Positions 1-10,140 of a DNA stretch of 64,000 nt are shown one piece after another. This DNA comes from Hanstruepera neustonica (GTDB lineage: Bacteria; Bacteroidota; Bacteroidia; Flavobacteriales; Flavobacteriaceae). The notes under the pieces were generated by a model that worked only from the letters and a program-made list of their open reading frames with translations, searched no databases and was not told the origin of the DNA. How positions within the stretch are numbered: position 1 is the first letter of the stretch; each line of letters starts with the position of its first letter. Location of the stretch: the NCBI RefSeq assembly GCF_002895005.1, contig NZ_POWF01000008.1:1-64000 (forward strand), in the 5' to 3' direction. Made by a program: the position numbers and the translations under genes.

Positions 1-711
1 GTAATTCAGCGGTGCAAGTCACCCGTACCGTGAATGTAGTCGATACGACTGCGCCAACGATTACTTTAAATGGTTCAGCTACCGTTACCGTGGAAGCCTG
101 TGGTACCTATAATGAATTAGGGGCTACCGCTGATGATGGCTGTTTGGCCATTGGTGCCGTAGTAATTGACAACTCCTCTGTGGATGAAACTACCGTTGGT
201 TCCTATACTGTAACCTATAACGTCAGTGATGCCGCTGGTAATTCAGCCGTGCAAGTCACCCGTACCGTCAATGTGGTGGATACGACTGCGCCGACGATTA
301 CTTTAAATGGTTCGTCTACGGTTACCGTGGAAGCCTGTGGTACGTATAATGAATTAGGGGCTACCGCTGATGATGGCTGTTTGGCTATTGGTGCTGTAAC
401 TGTTGATAACTCCTCTGTGGATGAAACTACCGTTGGTTCCTATACCGTAACCTATAACGTCAGTGATGCCGCTGGTAATTCAGCGGTGCAAGTCACCCGT
501 ACCGTGAATGTGGTCGATACGACTGCGCCGACGATTACTTTAAATGGTTCAGCTACCGTTACCGTGGAAGCCTGTGGTGCGTATAATGAATTAGGGGCTA
601 CCGCTGATGATGGCTGTTTATCTATTGGTGCCGTGGTGATTGATAACTCCTCTGTGGATGAAACTACTGTAGGTTCCTATACCGTAACCTATAACGTCAA
701 TGATGCTGCTG
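1..711 (+). repeat. Three in-frame 237-bp tandem repeats (79 aa each)
   Basis: The word gtaattcag recurs at 1, 238, 475 and 712, an exact 237-bp period. The units differ only at scattered positions, many of them synonymous (for example gccgtagtaatt against gccgtggtgatt). A partial fourth copy fades out after about 757 where the sequence changes to DTTDPNA. The array enters from upstream, so the total copy number is unknown. Confidence 0.97.
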
Positions 712-3700
712 GTAATTCAGCTGTGCAAGTCACCCGTACCGTGAATGTGGTCGATACAACAGACCCTAATGCCATTTGTCAAAATATAACCGTTCAATTG
801 AATGCATCTGGAAATGCTTCCATTACAGCATCGGATATCAATAATGGCTCAAATGATAGTTGTAGTACCATAACATTAAATGCTTCACAAACTAATTTTG
901 ATTGTTCGGATTTAGGAAACAACAATGTAACATTAACAGTAACCGATGCTGAAGGGAATAGCGATACTTGTATTGCCGTGGTGACTGTTCAGGATGTTAC
1001 GGACCCGATAACGCCAACGTTATCAACTATAACCGCTCAATGTAGTACAACTGTTCCAACGCCAACAACTACAGATGGTTGTAATGGAACACTTACAGGA
1101 ACAACATCAGACCCTACAACCTACAATACTCAAGGTGCTTATGTTATTACTTGGACATTTGATGATGGTAATGGCAACAGTATCAATGTCAATCAAAACG
1201 TCGTTATTAATGATACCGTTGATCCAGTAGCCAATTGTCAAAATATTACAGTCCCATTAAGCGATGCAACAGGTACAGCTACTATTACACCTTCACAAAT
1301 CAACAATGGTTCAACCGATAATTGTAATTTAAGTAACTTGACCTATAGTTTGTCTCAATCAACCTTTGATTGTACCAACATAGGACCCAATATTATTACA
1401 TTCACTGTTACTGATGCTGGAGGCAATACGGATACTTGCACGGCAACTGTCACTGTAACCAGTCCGAATATTAATGGTGGTAATGCTATTGGTTATTTAA
1501 CCAATACAGAAACCCCAGCTGATTCCGATGACATCATTGAGGTTACAGCTTGTCCTGATGAGCCACAGAATGCCATAATCACTTTAAGTGGTCATATTGG
1601 TAATGTGGTACGTTGGGAATACTCTACCAATGGTGGTCTTAACTGGACCAGTGTTGCCAACACGACAACGACCTATAACTTTATAGATATTCTTCAAACC
1701 ACTTTAGTCCGTGCGGTGATACAAATTGGCTCTTGCCAAGCGTATTCGAATTTGGTTTATGTAGCCGTGGTACCACCAGATGTACCTCCTACCATAGTTG
1801 GACCAAGTTCATTTGATAATTGTATTGGTGATGTGATTACCGTTACCGCTCAAAGTGAATATGGTATCAATCCAGCTTTTAATGAGGGCGGATTGTTTAA
1901 TCAAGCAAACTTAAATAACCTAGGGTGGATTGTTGATGGTGCTGCTGAAATGTCTGCTGGTGGTAATAACACCAATGACACTTACTGGAAAGAAACCAAT
2001 GGCCCTAAAAAATTTAATGGTAGATGCTACGACTCAACTGACAACACAAAATTTGCTATAGTTAGTGGTGTTTCCATTTACGATGCGCCAGACCATACTA
2101 TAGCGCCATTATCAACTTTAGAAACGCCAATTTTTAATACATTAGGGTTAACCAATGCCACATTAGAATTTGATCAAGCCTACTATTTAGAAGCTGGAGC
2201 CTGGTGTAAAATTGAACTATCCGTTGATGGTGGTGCAACCTATAACATAGAATTAGATCCCGGTCCTACTTATAACTATACTGGACCTAGTGACTCTGGC
2301 TTTTTGGCAAGTGTACCTGGATTTACTGGACAATGTAGAAACACTCTAGGGACTTTAGTTAACAAGCACGTATCCATTGACTTACAAAGTTATATTGGCA
2401 TGACAGGCTTACGAATTAAATTTACCTATTCAGGAACCAACAATAGTGCTTGGGCTTTAGACAATATAACTATCCCTCAAGCACCAATTGATGAAACCAT
2501 TGAATGGACAGATCAAGCTGGTGTGGTTGTAACTACTGGGGCTACAACAACCATTACCCCTATTACTCCTGGTGTACAGGTTTATGGTGTGACATCTTTG
2601 ATTAATGGTTGTCGTTCTCAAGGTGACGAAGGAACCGAATTTATTGATGTGAGTGCGAGTTTAGCCTACGCTGGTAAAGATGTTGATCTAACGACTGGAA
2701 ATGAATGTGGCGAAGCTGAAATTCAATTAGCTGCCTATGACAATACCATTTCGGCTTTAGATAATTATAACAACGGTGTTTGGGAGCCTGGAGCTTATAT
2801 TTACCCTGGTCAGTCCTATGATCATGATAATAATGCTGCAACTCCTAATATTATTGCTCCAAACCACCCAGTTGGAACAGGAAAAACAGGTTTCTGGTCA
2901 GCAACAGTTGTAGATGATTTTGGTGGTTGTAATCCAACTTACTCTTTTACGGATATTAATAGTCCTAACTCTAAATTTACAGGTGAACCGGGTGAATATA
3001 CACTGACATGGACCGTAATCGTTGAATCTGGAGCTAACCCTGTTACCTGCAGTAGTGATATTAATGTAAAAATTGCCCAATGTCAAGATGTGGATTTTGA
3101 TGGCAACGATGACCATGTGGTATTTGATGATAACTTTGATTTATCTGGAAACTTTAGTGTGTCTGCCTGGGTAAAACCAGAATCTATTGGAGGAGACCAA
3201 ACTATTATTTCTAAAAGAAACCCTAGTAGCCCAAATACAGGTTATGATTTAAGACTTAATAACTCTGGCCGATTGATATTTGCCTACAACAATAGTAATA
3301 TCAATTCTGGTTCCCGTAATTTGACTACGAATAGATGGTACCATGTAGCTGTTGTACATAGTGGTAGCACTTATAGATTATATATTGATGGTATTCAGAT
3401 AAACTCAACAACCGGCGGAGCTCCAACAGCTAATAACAGTGACTGCTTGCTGGGCGCTGTAGAACGTGCTTCAGGAAAGTCTAATTTCTATAACGGCTGG
3501 ATGGATGAGCTTCGTATTTGGAATGTAGCCTTAAATGTGAATCAGATACGAGAAACCATGAACCAAGAAATTCGTGATAATGCTGGATCAGTAGCTGGGG
3601 AGGTTGTACCGCTTGATATACCAGGATTAAATTGGACTGATTTAGATGGTTATTACCGAATGGGAGAAAATTGTGGTAAATTGACTCCTTATGCAGGTTC

Positions 3701-5684
3701 CGTTTCAGGTAAACTAAAAAACATCAATTCGCAACAAACTGAAAATGCACCAATTCCTTATACTTCAAGAGTAGATGGACAACAATGGGCTACTGACAAT
3801 ACTTGGACACACTTCCAAGTGTGGGATGCCCCTAACAGTATTGGAATTGATAATTCAACACGCATAGATTGGAATATTGTACAAGTTTCACATAATATCG
3901 ATTCAGGAAACAAAGACATTACGGTTCTAGGATTGATTTCCGACAATACCAATAAAGAATTAACCATAGCTAATCCTGGTTCGCCTCAAGATGAAACCAA
4001 TACAGGTCAAATGCTATGGGTAACCCACTATTTAGATTTAGATGGTAAAATTGATTTGGTTGGAGAATCACAATTGATTCAAAAGCGTTATGATTCTAAC
4101 CAAGTTGATGAAAGTATATTCAATAATACCAGTTTAGGATATATTGAACGTGATCAGCAAGGTACTAGTAACCCTTTCAATTACAATTATTGGAGTTCAC
4201 CAGTTGCACCAAACAATGCTGCTGCAGATAATAGCAATAACTACAGTTTGAGTGGTGTATTGAGAGATGGTACCACAACCGTAAACAACCCAATGGGCAG
4301 ACCAATCAACTGGATTGGTGGCTATACGGCTGCTGCCAGTAATCCAGCGCAAGTCAGTACACGCTGGTTGTACGCTTATATCAATAACCCTGCGGAGGAT
4401 TATTATGAATGGGAATTTATTGGAAATTCAACATCTATTCCTATTGGATTGGGTTATACTATGAAAGGTAGTGGTAATGCTGGTTCTACACAAAACTATG
4501 TGTATGTTGGGAAACCAAATAATGGAACTATAAGCACACCTATTGGTGCCACTAGACAATCATTGGTTGGAAACCCTTATCCTTCTGCCATAGATTCCAG
4601 AGCGTTTATAATGGATAATGGACCAAGTGGTACGAATAGCATAACCGGAACGCTTTATTTCTGGGAACATTATACATCTAATGCTACGCACGTTACCGAA
4701 TTATATGAAGGTGGTTACGCCGCGTTAAATTTTACCGGTGGTGTTGGTGCCGTACAGCATCCAGATCTGATAATTAGTAATAACGGAACCAAAATTCCTG
4801 AACGCTATATCCCTGTAGGACAAGGTTTCTTTGTTGAAGCTGGCTCAAACACGAGTAATGTTGTTTTCAATAATAGTCAACGAATTTATAAAACTGAAGC
4901 CTATACAGCTGATTCTTATGAAGGCTCTGTTTTTGTGAGAAGCAGTAATAGCGAAAATAGAAACGAAGATTTAATTCAGCGCATTAGGTTACGATTTACT
5001 TCTCCTGAAGGTGGTAAGAGACCTCTATTACTTGGATTTGTTTCTAATGGTGCAGCAACAGATGGGGTTGATTGGGCTTATGATGGTAAGAATAATGACG
5101 AATCTACTGATAGTGATTTGTCTTGGATGATTGAAGATAACCGATATGTTATTCAAGGTGTTGGCGAATTTGATGCTACTAAGCAATACCCATTAGGTTT
5201 ATTCTTATCTACTGATGGTAATATTAAAATTGAATTGACCGAATTGGAAAATTTTGAAACCGATATTGATGTTTATATCTATGATTCCTTATTAGGAACC
5301 TATACTCAAATTAACGATACTGAATTTGAAATAGCTATGGATGCTGGTGAGTATTTAGATCGTTTCTTTGTAACCTTTCAATCTGAAAGCCTATCCGTAG
5401 ACGAATTTGAAACCCAAGAGGAAAGTGAATTGCTTGTAAACTATCTAAACAATTCTGGAGAAATTTATATAAATGTTCCCTACAATGTGCAAGTCAAACA
5501 AGTATTCTTGATCCAAATTCTTGGACAAACTGTTAACTCTTGGGAAATAACCAATGCTAGTGCTTATTTACTATCTCCTGAAATTAGGATTCCAGTGAAG
5601 GGAATAACTGATGGTACTTATATTGTTAAGGTGATAACTAAAGACAATCAAACCATTAATAAGAAAGTAGTCATTAAAAAGTAA
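3..5684 (+). CDS. Giant T9SS-secreted Ig/HYR-repeat and LamG surface protein (5' end outside window)
   Basis: The reading frame is open from the first bases, and the first codons (N-S-A-V-Q-V-T) continue an internal repeat, so the true start lies upstream. Visible order: three full 79-aa Ig-like repeats (DUF5011/HYR type, each with the Cys pair VEACG...DDGC), then HYR-like domains (about nt 750-1460), a Cys-containing region, a LamG/concanavalin-like domain (about nt 3090-3570), a long region with the YWSSPV motif (about nt 4190), a beta-rich module (about nt 4977-5390) and a type A T9SS sorting domain ending KKVVIKK. Such proteins are exported across the outer membrane by T9SS and usually attached to the surface; an adhesin or matrix role is inference. 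The second half is paralogous to the protein at 10232-15211. A terminator follows. Confidence 0.93.
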   Translation, partial: NSAVQVTRTVNVVDTTAPTITLNGSATVTVEACGTYNELGATADDGCLAIGAVVIDNSSVDETTVGSYTVTYNVSDAAGNSAVQVTRTVNVVDTTAPTITLNGSSTVTVEACGTYNELGATADDGCLAIGAVTVDNSSVDETTVGSYTVTYNVSDAAGNSAVQVTRTVNVVDTTAPTITLNGSATVTVEACGAYNELGATADDGCLSIGAVVIDNSSVDETTVGSYTVTYNVNDAAGNSAVQVTRTVNVVDTTDPNAICQNITVQLNASGNASITASDINNGSNDSCSTITLNASQTNFDCSDLGNNNVTLTVTDAEGNSDTCIAVVTVQDVTDPITPTLSTITAQCSTTVPTPTTTDGCNGTLTGTTSDPTTYNTQGAYVITWTFDDGNGNSINVNQNVVINDTVDPVANCQNITVPLSDATGTATITPSQINNGSTDNCNLSNLTYSLSQSTFDCTNIGPNIITFTVTDAGGNTDTCTATVTVTSPNINGGNAIGYLTNTETPADSDDIIEVTACPDEPQNAIITLSGHIGNVVRWEYSTNGGLNWTSVANTTTTYNFIDILQTTLVRAVIQIGSCQAYSNLVYVAVVPPDVPPTIVGPSSFDNCIGDVITVTAQSEYGINPAFNEGGLFNQANLNNLGWIVDGAAEMSAGGNNTNDTYWKETNGPKKFNGRCYDSTDNTKFAIVSGVSIYDAPDHTIAPLSTLETPIFNTLGLTNATLEFDQAYYLEAGAWCKIELSVDGGATYNIELDPGPTYNYTGPSDSGFLASVPGFTGQCRNTLGTLVNKHVSIDLQSYIGMTGLRIKFTYSGTNNSAWALDNITIPQAPIDETIEWTDQAGVVVTTGATTTITPITPGVQVYGVTSLINGCRSQGDEGTEFIDVSASLAYAGKDVDLTTGNECGEAEIQLAAYDNTISALDNYNNGVWEPGAYIYPGQSYDHDNNAATPNIIAPNHPVGTGKTGFWSATVVDDFGGCNPTYSFTDINSPNSKFTGEPGEYTLTWTVIVESGANPVTCSSDINVKIAQCQDVDFDGNDDHVVFDDNFDLSGNFSVSAWVKPESIGGDQTIISKRNPSSPNTGYDLRLNNSGRLIFAYNNSNINSGSRNLTTNRWYHVAVVHSGSTYRLYIDGIQINSTTGGAPTANNSDCLLGAVERASGKSNFYNGWMDELRIWNVALNVNQIRETMNQEIRDNAGSVAGEVVPLDIPGLNWTDLDGYYRMGENCGKLTPYAGSVSGKLKNINSQQTENAPIPYTSRVDGQQWATDNTWTHFQVWDAPNSIGIDNSTRIDWNIVQVSHNIDSGNKDITVLGLISDNTNKELTIANPGSPQDETNTGQMLWVTHYLDLDGKIDLVGESQLIQKRYDSNQVDESIFNNTSLGYIERDQQGTSNPFNYNYWSSPVAPNNAAADNSNNYSLSGVLRDGTTTVNNPMGRPINWIGGYTAAASNPAQVSTRWLYAYINNPAEDYYEWEFIGNSTSIPIGLGYTMKGSGNAGSTQNYVYVGKPNNGTISTPIGATRQSLVGNPYPSAIDSRAFIMDNGPSGTNSITGTLYFWEHYTSNATHVTELYEGGYAALNFTGGVGAVQHPDLIISNNGTKIPERYIPVGQGFFVEAGSNTSNVVFNNSQRIYKTEAYTADSYEGSVFVRSSNSENRNEDLIQRIRLRFTSPEGGKRPLLLGFVSNGAATDGVDWAYDGKNNDESTDSDLSWMIEDNRYVIQGVGEFDATKQYPLGLFLSTDGNIKIELTELENFETDIDVYIYDSLLGTYTQINDTEFEIAMDAGEYLDRFFVTFQSESLSVDEFETQEESELLVNYLNNSGEIYINVPYNVQVKQVFLIQILGQTVNSWEITNASAYLLSPEIRIPVKGITDGTYIVKVITKDNQTINKKVVIKK

Positions 5685-5705
5685 AAAGAATATTTAATTA
5701 TTTTT

Positions 5706-5738
5706 AAAAAGCGACTGACAATTCAGTCGTTTTTTTTT
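5706..5738 (+). terminator. Intrinsic terminator after the giant surface protein gene
   Basis: A perfect 7-bp stem, CGACTGA (5712-5718) with TCAGTCG (5723-5729), has a 4-nt loop and is followed by a run of T. It is flanked by A-run and T-run, so it extends further. It ends the transcript of the preceding gene. Confidence 0.85.
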
Positions 5739-5759
5739 ATACTAATGTTAAATAAATAA

Positions 5760-5790
5760 GCATTTCATCGTTTTTAATGGCGTTTCATGG
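5760..5790 (+). promoter_or_regulatory. Pair of direct repeats, GCATTTCATCG / GCGTTTCATGG, 20 bp apart
   Basis: The two 11-bp copies start at 5760 and 5780. The same pair with the same 20-bp spacing occurs at 10141 and 10161 upstream of another surface-protein gene. A weak -7-like TATTTTAG lies at 5811-5818, downstream of the pair. The two-turn spacing of direct repeats is typical of LytTR-family binding sites; that assignment is inference. Confidence 0.5.
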
Positions 5791-5854
5791 GTTATTAGTA
5801 CATAAATGTGTATTTTAGAGAAGCCTAACAATCCCTCCTAAAATACCCAAATCG

Positions 5855-6673
5855 ATGAAATTAATAACCAACTATTACCTAGCACTATTTGTATGCTTTT
5901 TTAATTTAATTGCTTTTAGCAACAACGCATCCGGTATCAATTTTAACTCCAACATGACCATGCAACGTGTTAGAATTGATTTTGAAAGTCCAAACGGTTA
6001 TGTAAGGCCTCTACTGTTAGGTTTTACTACTGACAATTCTGCAACTGATGGTGTTGATTATGGCTATGATGGCGCAAACTTTGATCAGTTTCCAGATGAT
6101 ATGTTTTGGTTGATAGAAAACCAAAACTACGTCATTCAAGGTGTTGGCGCATTTGACAACAGCAAACAATATCCGTTAGCCTTGTTTTTGGAGAATTCAG
6201 GAACCATTAACATTACTTTGAATAGTCTAGAAAACTTTGATACCACTATTGATGTGTTTCTATTTGACAGCATCTTGGGCACCTATACCGCTATATCAGA
6301 TTCAGAATTTTCCATAGATATGGAGGCTGGTGAATACTTAAATAGGTTTTACATTGCTTTTTCTAACCCAAATAACATATCAACGGATACTGACGACAAT
6401 GCGGTTCTTTCTATTGACGATCATGAGCTTAAAGCCATGAGTATTGACTATTATTCAGCTAGCAAAGAGATCAACATCAGCCTTTCAAATACATCGTCAA
6501 GGATTAGTGAAGTCAACTTGTTTCATGTTAATGGACAAAAGATTTATGGTCACATACCAAATCCTAATGTTCGTAAAATCCAAATCCCCATGCATCAAGC
6601 ATCTTCTCGCTATATTATAGTTGAAGTTTTAGCAACTTATGGCACCCAACGAAAACTAATTGCCGTTTATTAA
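5855..6673 (+). CDS. Small secreted protein: stand-alone copy of the C-terminal module plus sorting domain
   Basis: 272 aa with an N-terminal signal peptide (hydrophobic LALFVCFFNLIAF). Residues about 35-175 align closely with the module just before the sorting domain of the preceding giant protein: RPLLLGF, ATDGVD, YVIQGVG.FD, KQYPL.LFL, LENF.T.IDV, LGTYT and AGEYL.RF occur in both. The C-terminal 80 residues resemble a type A T9SS sorting domain, ending KLIAVY. It thus looks like a truncated paralogue carrying only the module and the sorting signal. The function of the module is unknown. It has its own putative regulatory repeats upstream and its own terminator downstream, so it is probably transcribed separately. 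Confidence 0.85.
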   Translation: MKLITNYYLALFVCFFNLIAFSNNASGINFNSNMTMQRVRIDFESPNGYVRPLLLGFTTDNSATDGVDYGYDGANFDQFPDDMFWLIENQNYVIQGVGAFDNSKQYPLALFLENSGTINITLNSLENFDTTIDVFLFDSILGTYTAISDSEFSIDMEAGEYLNRFYIAFSNPNNISTDTDDNAVLSIDDHELKAMSIDYYSASKEINISLSNTSSRISEVNLFHVNGQKIYGHIPNPNVRKIQIPMHQASSRYIIVEVLATYGTQRKLIAVY

Positions 6674-6695
6674 TTGGCTGTAATATTCACACATT

Positions 6696-6732
6696 AAAAA
6701 ACCGACAAAAATACACTTTGTCGGTTTTTTTT
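6696..6732 (+). terminator. Intrinsic terminator
   Basis: Stem ACCGACAAA (6701-6709) pairs with TTTGTCGGT (6717-6725) around a 7-nt loop, with an A-run before and a T-run after. It ends the small secreted protein gene. Confidence 0.87.
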
Positions 6733-6804
6733 GCATTTTATAGATGGTTTATTGGTTTTTTGTAATATATTAGCCGCAAAATAATTCATTAAACCCCAAA
6801 TCTG

Positions 6805-9800
6805 ATGAAACTAAACTACCCTCAACAACATGCTTTTGCATGCGTTATTTTTTTATTACTATCTTTTCAAGTTGGTTTTTCACAAAATAGAAATTCCCAA
6901 TTGGCCGAAAACTATTTAACTGAAAAAGGCGAAGTAACCTTTAGTTTTCAAATTGAGTCCCCAGAGGATATAGAGCAATGGGAAACGAGTCTTTCCATTC
7001 TGAATTTTGATCCAAGAACGAACACGGTTTATGCATGGGCCAATACGAATCAATTTAGGCAATTTCAATCGCAAGGTATTTCTTTTACTGTTGACGAAAA
7101 TGACAATACTGCTAGTGGGATAATAATGTCCAACGAATTACCTGTCAGTAATCGAAGAGGGCCTTACCCTTTGACATTTCCATTAACGGCCTACCCTACT
7201 TATGCTGATTATGCCCAGCAAATGCAGGAATTTGCAAATAACCATCCTAATATTTGCGAATTAGTTGATATTGGCGGAACGACAGAAGGAGTAGCCGGTG
7301 GTGACAAACGCTTGTTATTTATCAAGCTATCTGATAATATTGGAACCGAAGAAGCAGAACCGAAATTAATGTACACCTCTTCCATACATGGTGACGAAAT
7401 TACAGGATACCCGCTTATGCTGAACCTTATAAATTATTTTATTACCGCCTATGAAGACACTGGCCATTCAGATCATTTACGAATTAAAAACTTAATAGAT
7501 AATTCGGAAGTTTGGATTAACCCAATGGCTAACCCAGATGGCACCTATTATAATAATGCTTCAAACACATCTGTAGCCAATGCTAGACGTGCCAATGCCA
7601 ATGGCTTGGATTTAAACAGAAACTATCCAGACAATGTAGCAGGACCACATGCCAATGGTCACACATCCTATGAATTGGAAACTCAACATTTTATGACTCT
7701 TGCAGATAATAACCATTTCGTTATTTCAGCTAATTTTCATGGAGGTGTTGAAGTTGTGAATTATCCCTGGGATAATACATACGATAGACATGCTGATGAT
7801 GATTGGTACATTCACATTTCAAGAGAATATGCTGATAATTGTCAAGCTGATGGCCCTACTGGCTATATGGATTATTTGAATAATGGTATAACCCATGGTG
7901 CCGACTGGTATCGTGTTTATGGAGGTCGCCAGGATTTTATGAACTATTATCACCAGTGTAAAGAGACAACTATTGAGTTATCGAATGTTAAATTAATTCC
8001 AGCCAATCAATTAGAAAATCACTGGAACTATAACCAAGAGGCTTTAATAGAATACTTAATTCAAGGAACATATGGATTTCAAGGAATTGTAAAAGATGCT
8101 ATTACAGGAGATCCCATTGAAGCTACTGTTACACTTGTTGGTCATGATAATGTGAATTCTCATACAGTAAGTTCCTTACCACATGGTGATTATTACAGGC
8201 CTGTTTATGCAGGGACTTATGATTTATTGTTTGAAGCTGATTGTTATGAATCATTTACACTAAGCAGTCAAACCATAGCCAATTATGAAACAAAGGTTTT
8301 GGCTGATGTATTGTTAAACCCAGTAGCTGGATCTGCTCCAAACAATTTAGCAGCAAGCAATGTAGCAGCTACAACGGTGGATATAAGTTGGGATGCCATA
8401 AGTGGAGCCGATTATGATTATCGCTATCGCGAAGTTGGTTCATCTACATGGACAATGGTAGCTACTTCAAGTGCTTCAATTACTTTAGCTGGTTTAAATC
8501 AAAGTACACAATATGAAATTCAAGTAAGAAGTTCCTGTAATAGTAATACATCACCTTATAGTACCTCTATCTTATTTACAACAACAACACCTCCTCCATG
8601 CTCAGGAACAATAGTGAATACCTTCCCTTACTTCGAAAGTTTTGAAAATACATTAGGGGATTGGACACAAGACAATTCAGATGATTTTAATTGGTCTTTT
8701 GAAACAAACTCTACAGCGTCAGGCAGTACTGGACCAGACGGTCCTTCAAATGGCAATTATTATTTATATACCGAGGCCAATGATGGAAATGACTTTCAAG
8801 AAGCAATCTTAAACAGCCCATGTTTTGATTTAACTACCAAAGAAAATGCAAGTTTTTCCTTTGATTATCACATGTATGGTTCTCAGATAGGAAGCTTATC
8901 ATTAGAGGTTTCTACAGATGATGGAAATAATTGGACTAATATCCAAACTTTTAATGGGCAACAACAAGGAAGCAGTTCAGCAGCCTGGTTGACACATACT
9001 GAAGATTTATCTGCTTACGAAGGTAATTATGTTAGATTAAGAATTATTGGACAACTAGGTAATGTAACAGGTCAACGAAGAAGTGATATTGCAATTGACA
9101 ATGTTGGTTTAACAGCAGATGATGTTTCAATTACTCCTATTGCAGATTGCCAAAATATTACCATTACTTTAGATGGTTCTGGAAATGCTTCTATAACTGC
9201 TAATGATATTGATAATGGTGGCAGTATTGGAGATTTAACAATTGATATATCTAGTTTCGATTGTACTGATATCGGAACCAATAATGTTACCTTAACTGCT
9301 ACAGACCCAAGTAATCCAGGCAATACAGACACCTGTACAGCCGTGGTTACAGTGAATCAACAAGCTACTCCTACTCCAACTAATTGTTGGGACAACTATA
9401 TCTATAATAATAGCACATGTCTATGGGAAAATACTGGATCACAGCCTGCCGAACCTTCCACGGAATGTTGGGAAATGGCGACCTTTAACAATACGACCTG
9501 TTCGTGGGATGTTACCAATGATGGCGATATCACAAACCCTGTGTGTATTGTTCAAGATATCACTGTTGAATTAGATGGAACAGGTAATGTCACAATTACT
9601 GCTGATCAAATTGATAATGGTTCTAGTGATGATTGTGCCATAAATACAATGTCCGTTAACCCAAATGCATTCGACACAGATGATATTGGTGATAATATAG
9701 TTGTATTTACAGTTATCGATAATAGTGGCAACATATCAACTAGTAATGCAACAGTAACCGTAACTGAAAACACGTTGGGAACCAATGATTTTAGTTTTGG

Positions 9801-10050
9801 TAATTTAACAATTCAACCAAACCCATTCAATACTTTTGTAAAAATCAAATTGCCTCTTGCCAGTACTGATAAGTATGGTATTCAATTGTTTGATCTTAAT
9901 GGGAGAATTGTATATGACCATGTTTTGAATGGCATTCATAGTGAAATGATTGTTCAGAATATTGATAAGCTAAAACAAGGATCCTATTTCATAAAAATAA
10001 CCAATAAAAACAGTGGAGAATCTTTAGTTAAAAAACTTATTAAGCTCTAA
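6805..10050 (+). CDS. Secreted M14 zinc carboxypeptidase with FN3, MAM-like and HYR modules, T9SS sorted
   Basis: 1081 aa. The signal peptide ends near GFSQ (residues 24-27). The M14 domain spans about residues 130-420. Zinc ligands are H195 and E198 (HGDE) and H312 (NFHGG); substrate-binding N271-R272 lies in LNRNYPD and the catalytic E391 in TTIELS, so the enzyme should be active. A CarboxypepD_reg-like beta-sandwich (about 425-500) follows, then FN3 (about 509-595), a MAM-like jellyroll (about 600-772), two HYR-like domains separated by a Cys/Trp-rich linker, and a type A T9SS sorting domain (about 1000-1081, ending SLVKKLIKL). M14 enzymes remove C-terminal residues from peptides. Cell-surface or extracellular protein digestion is the likely role; the substrate is unknown. 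It is a single gene with its own terminator. Confidence 0.94.
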   Translation: MKLNYPQQHAFACVIFLLLSFQVGFSQNRNSQLAENYLTEKGEVTFSFQIESPEDIEQWETSLSILNFDPRTNTVYAWANTNQFRQFQSQGISFTVDENDNTASGIIMSNELPVSNRRGPYPLTFPLTAYPTYADYAQQMQEFANNHPNICELVDIGGTTEGVAGGDKRLLFIKLSDNIGTEEAEPKLMYTSSIHGDEITGYPLMLNLINYFITAYEDTGHSDHLRIKNLIDNSEVWINPMANPDGTYYNNASNTSVANARRANANGLDLNRNYPDNVAGPHANGHTSYELETQHFMTLADNNHFVISANFHGGVEVVNYPWDNTYDRHADDDWYIHISREYADNCQADGPTGYMDYLNNGITHGADWYRVYGGRQDFMNYYHQCKETTIELSNVKLIPANQLENHWNYNQEALIEYLIQGTYGFQGIVKDAITGDPIEATVTLVGHDNVNSHTVSSLPHGDYYRPVYAGTYDLLFEADCYESFTLSSQTIANYETKVLADVLLNPVAGSAPNNLAASNVAATTVDISWDAISGADYDYRYREVGSSTWTMVATSSASITLAGLNQSTQYEIQVRSSCNSNTSPYSTSILFTTTTPPPCSGTIVNTFPYFESFENTLGDWTQDNSDDFNWSFETNSTASGSTGPDGPSNGNYYLYTEANDGNDFQEAILNSPCFDLTTKENASFSFDYHMYGSQIGSLSLEVSTDDGNNWTNIQTFNGQQQGSSSAAWLTHTEDLSAYEGNYVRLRIIGQLGNVTGQRRSDIAIDNVGLTADDVSITPIADCQNITITLDGSGNASITANDIDNGGSIGDLTIDISSFDCTDIGTNNVTLTATDPSNPGNTDTCTAVVTVNQQATPTPTNCWDNYIYNNSTCLWENTGSQPAEPSTECWEMATFNNTTCSWDVTNDGDITNPVCIVQDITVELDGTGNVTITADQIDNGSSDDCAINTMSVNPNAFDTDDIGDNIVVFTVIDNSGNISTSNATVTVTENTLGTNDFSFGNLTIQPNPFNTFVKIKLPLASTDKYGIQLFDLNGRIVYDHVLNGIHSEMIVQNIDKLKQGSYFIKITNKNSGESLVKKLIKL

Positions 10051-10067
10051 AAACCAATTTCAATATA

Positions 10068-10104
10068 AAAAAAGGCTGAATTTAACAATTTCAGCCTTTT
10101 TTTA
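10068..10104 (+). terminator. Intrinsic terminator after the M14 carboxypeptidase
   Basis: Stem AAAGGCTGAA (10071-10080) pairs perfectly with TTCAGCCTTT (10090-10099) around a 9-nt loop, followed by more T residues. Confidence 0.88.
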
Positions 10105-10140
10105 TATTATTGATTATCAACGTTTTAAAAATATTATATT

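Noticed and set aside
1-711. CRISPR-like array because of regular repeats
   Set aside because: The repeats are 237 bp, contiguous, in frame and coding; there are no short repeats with unique spacers.
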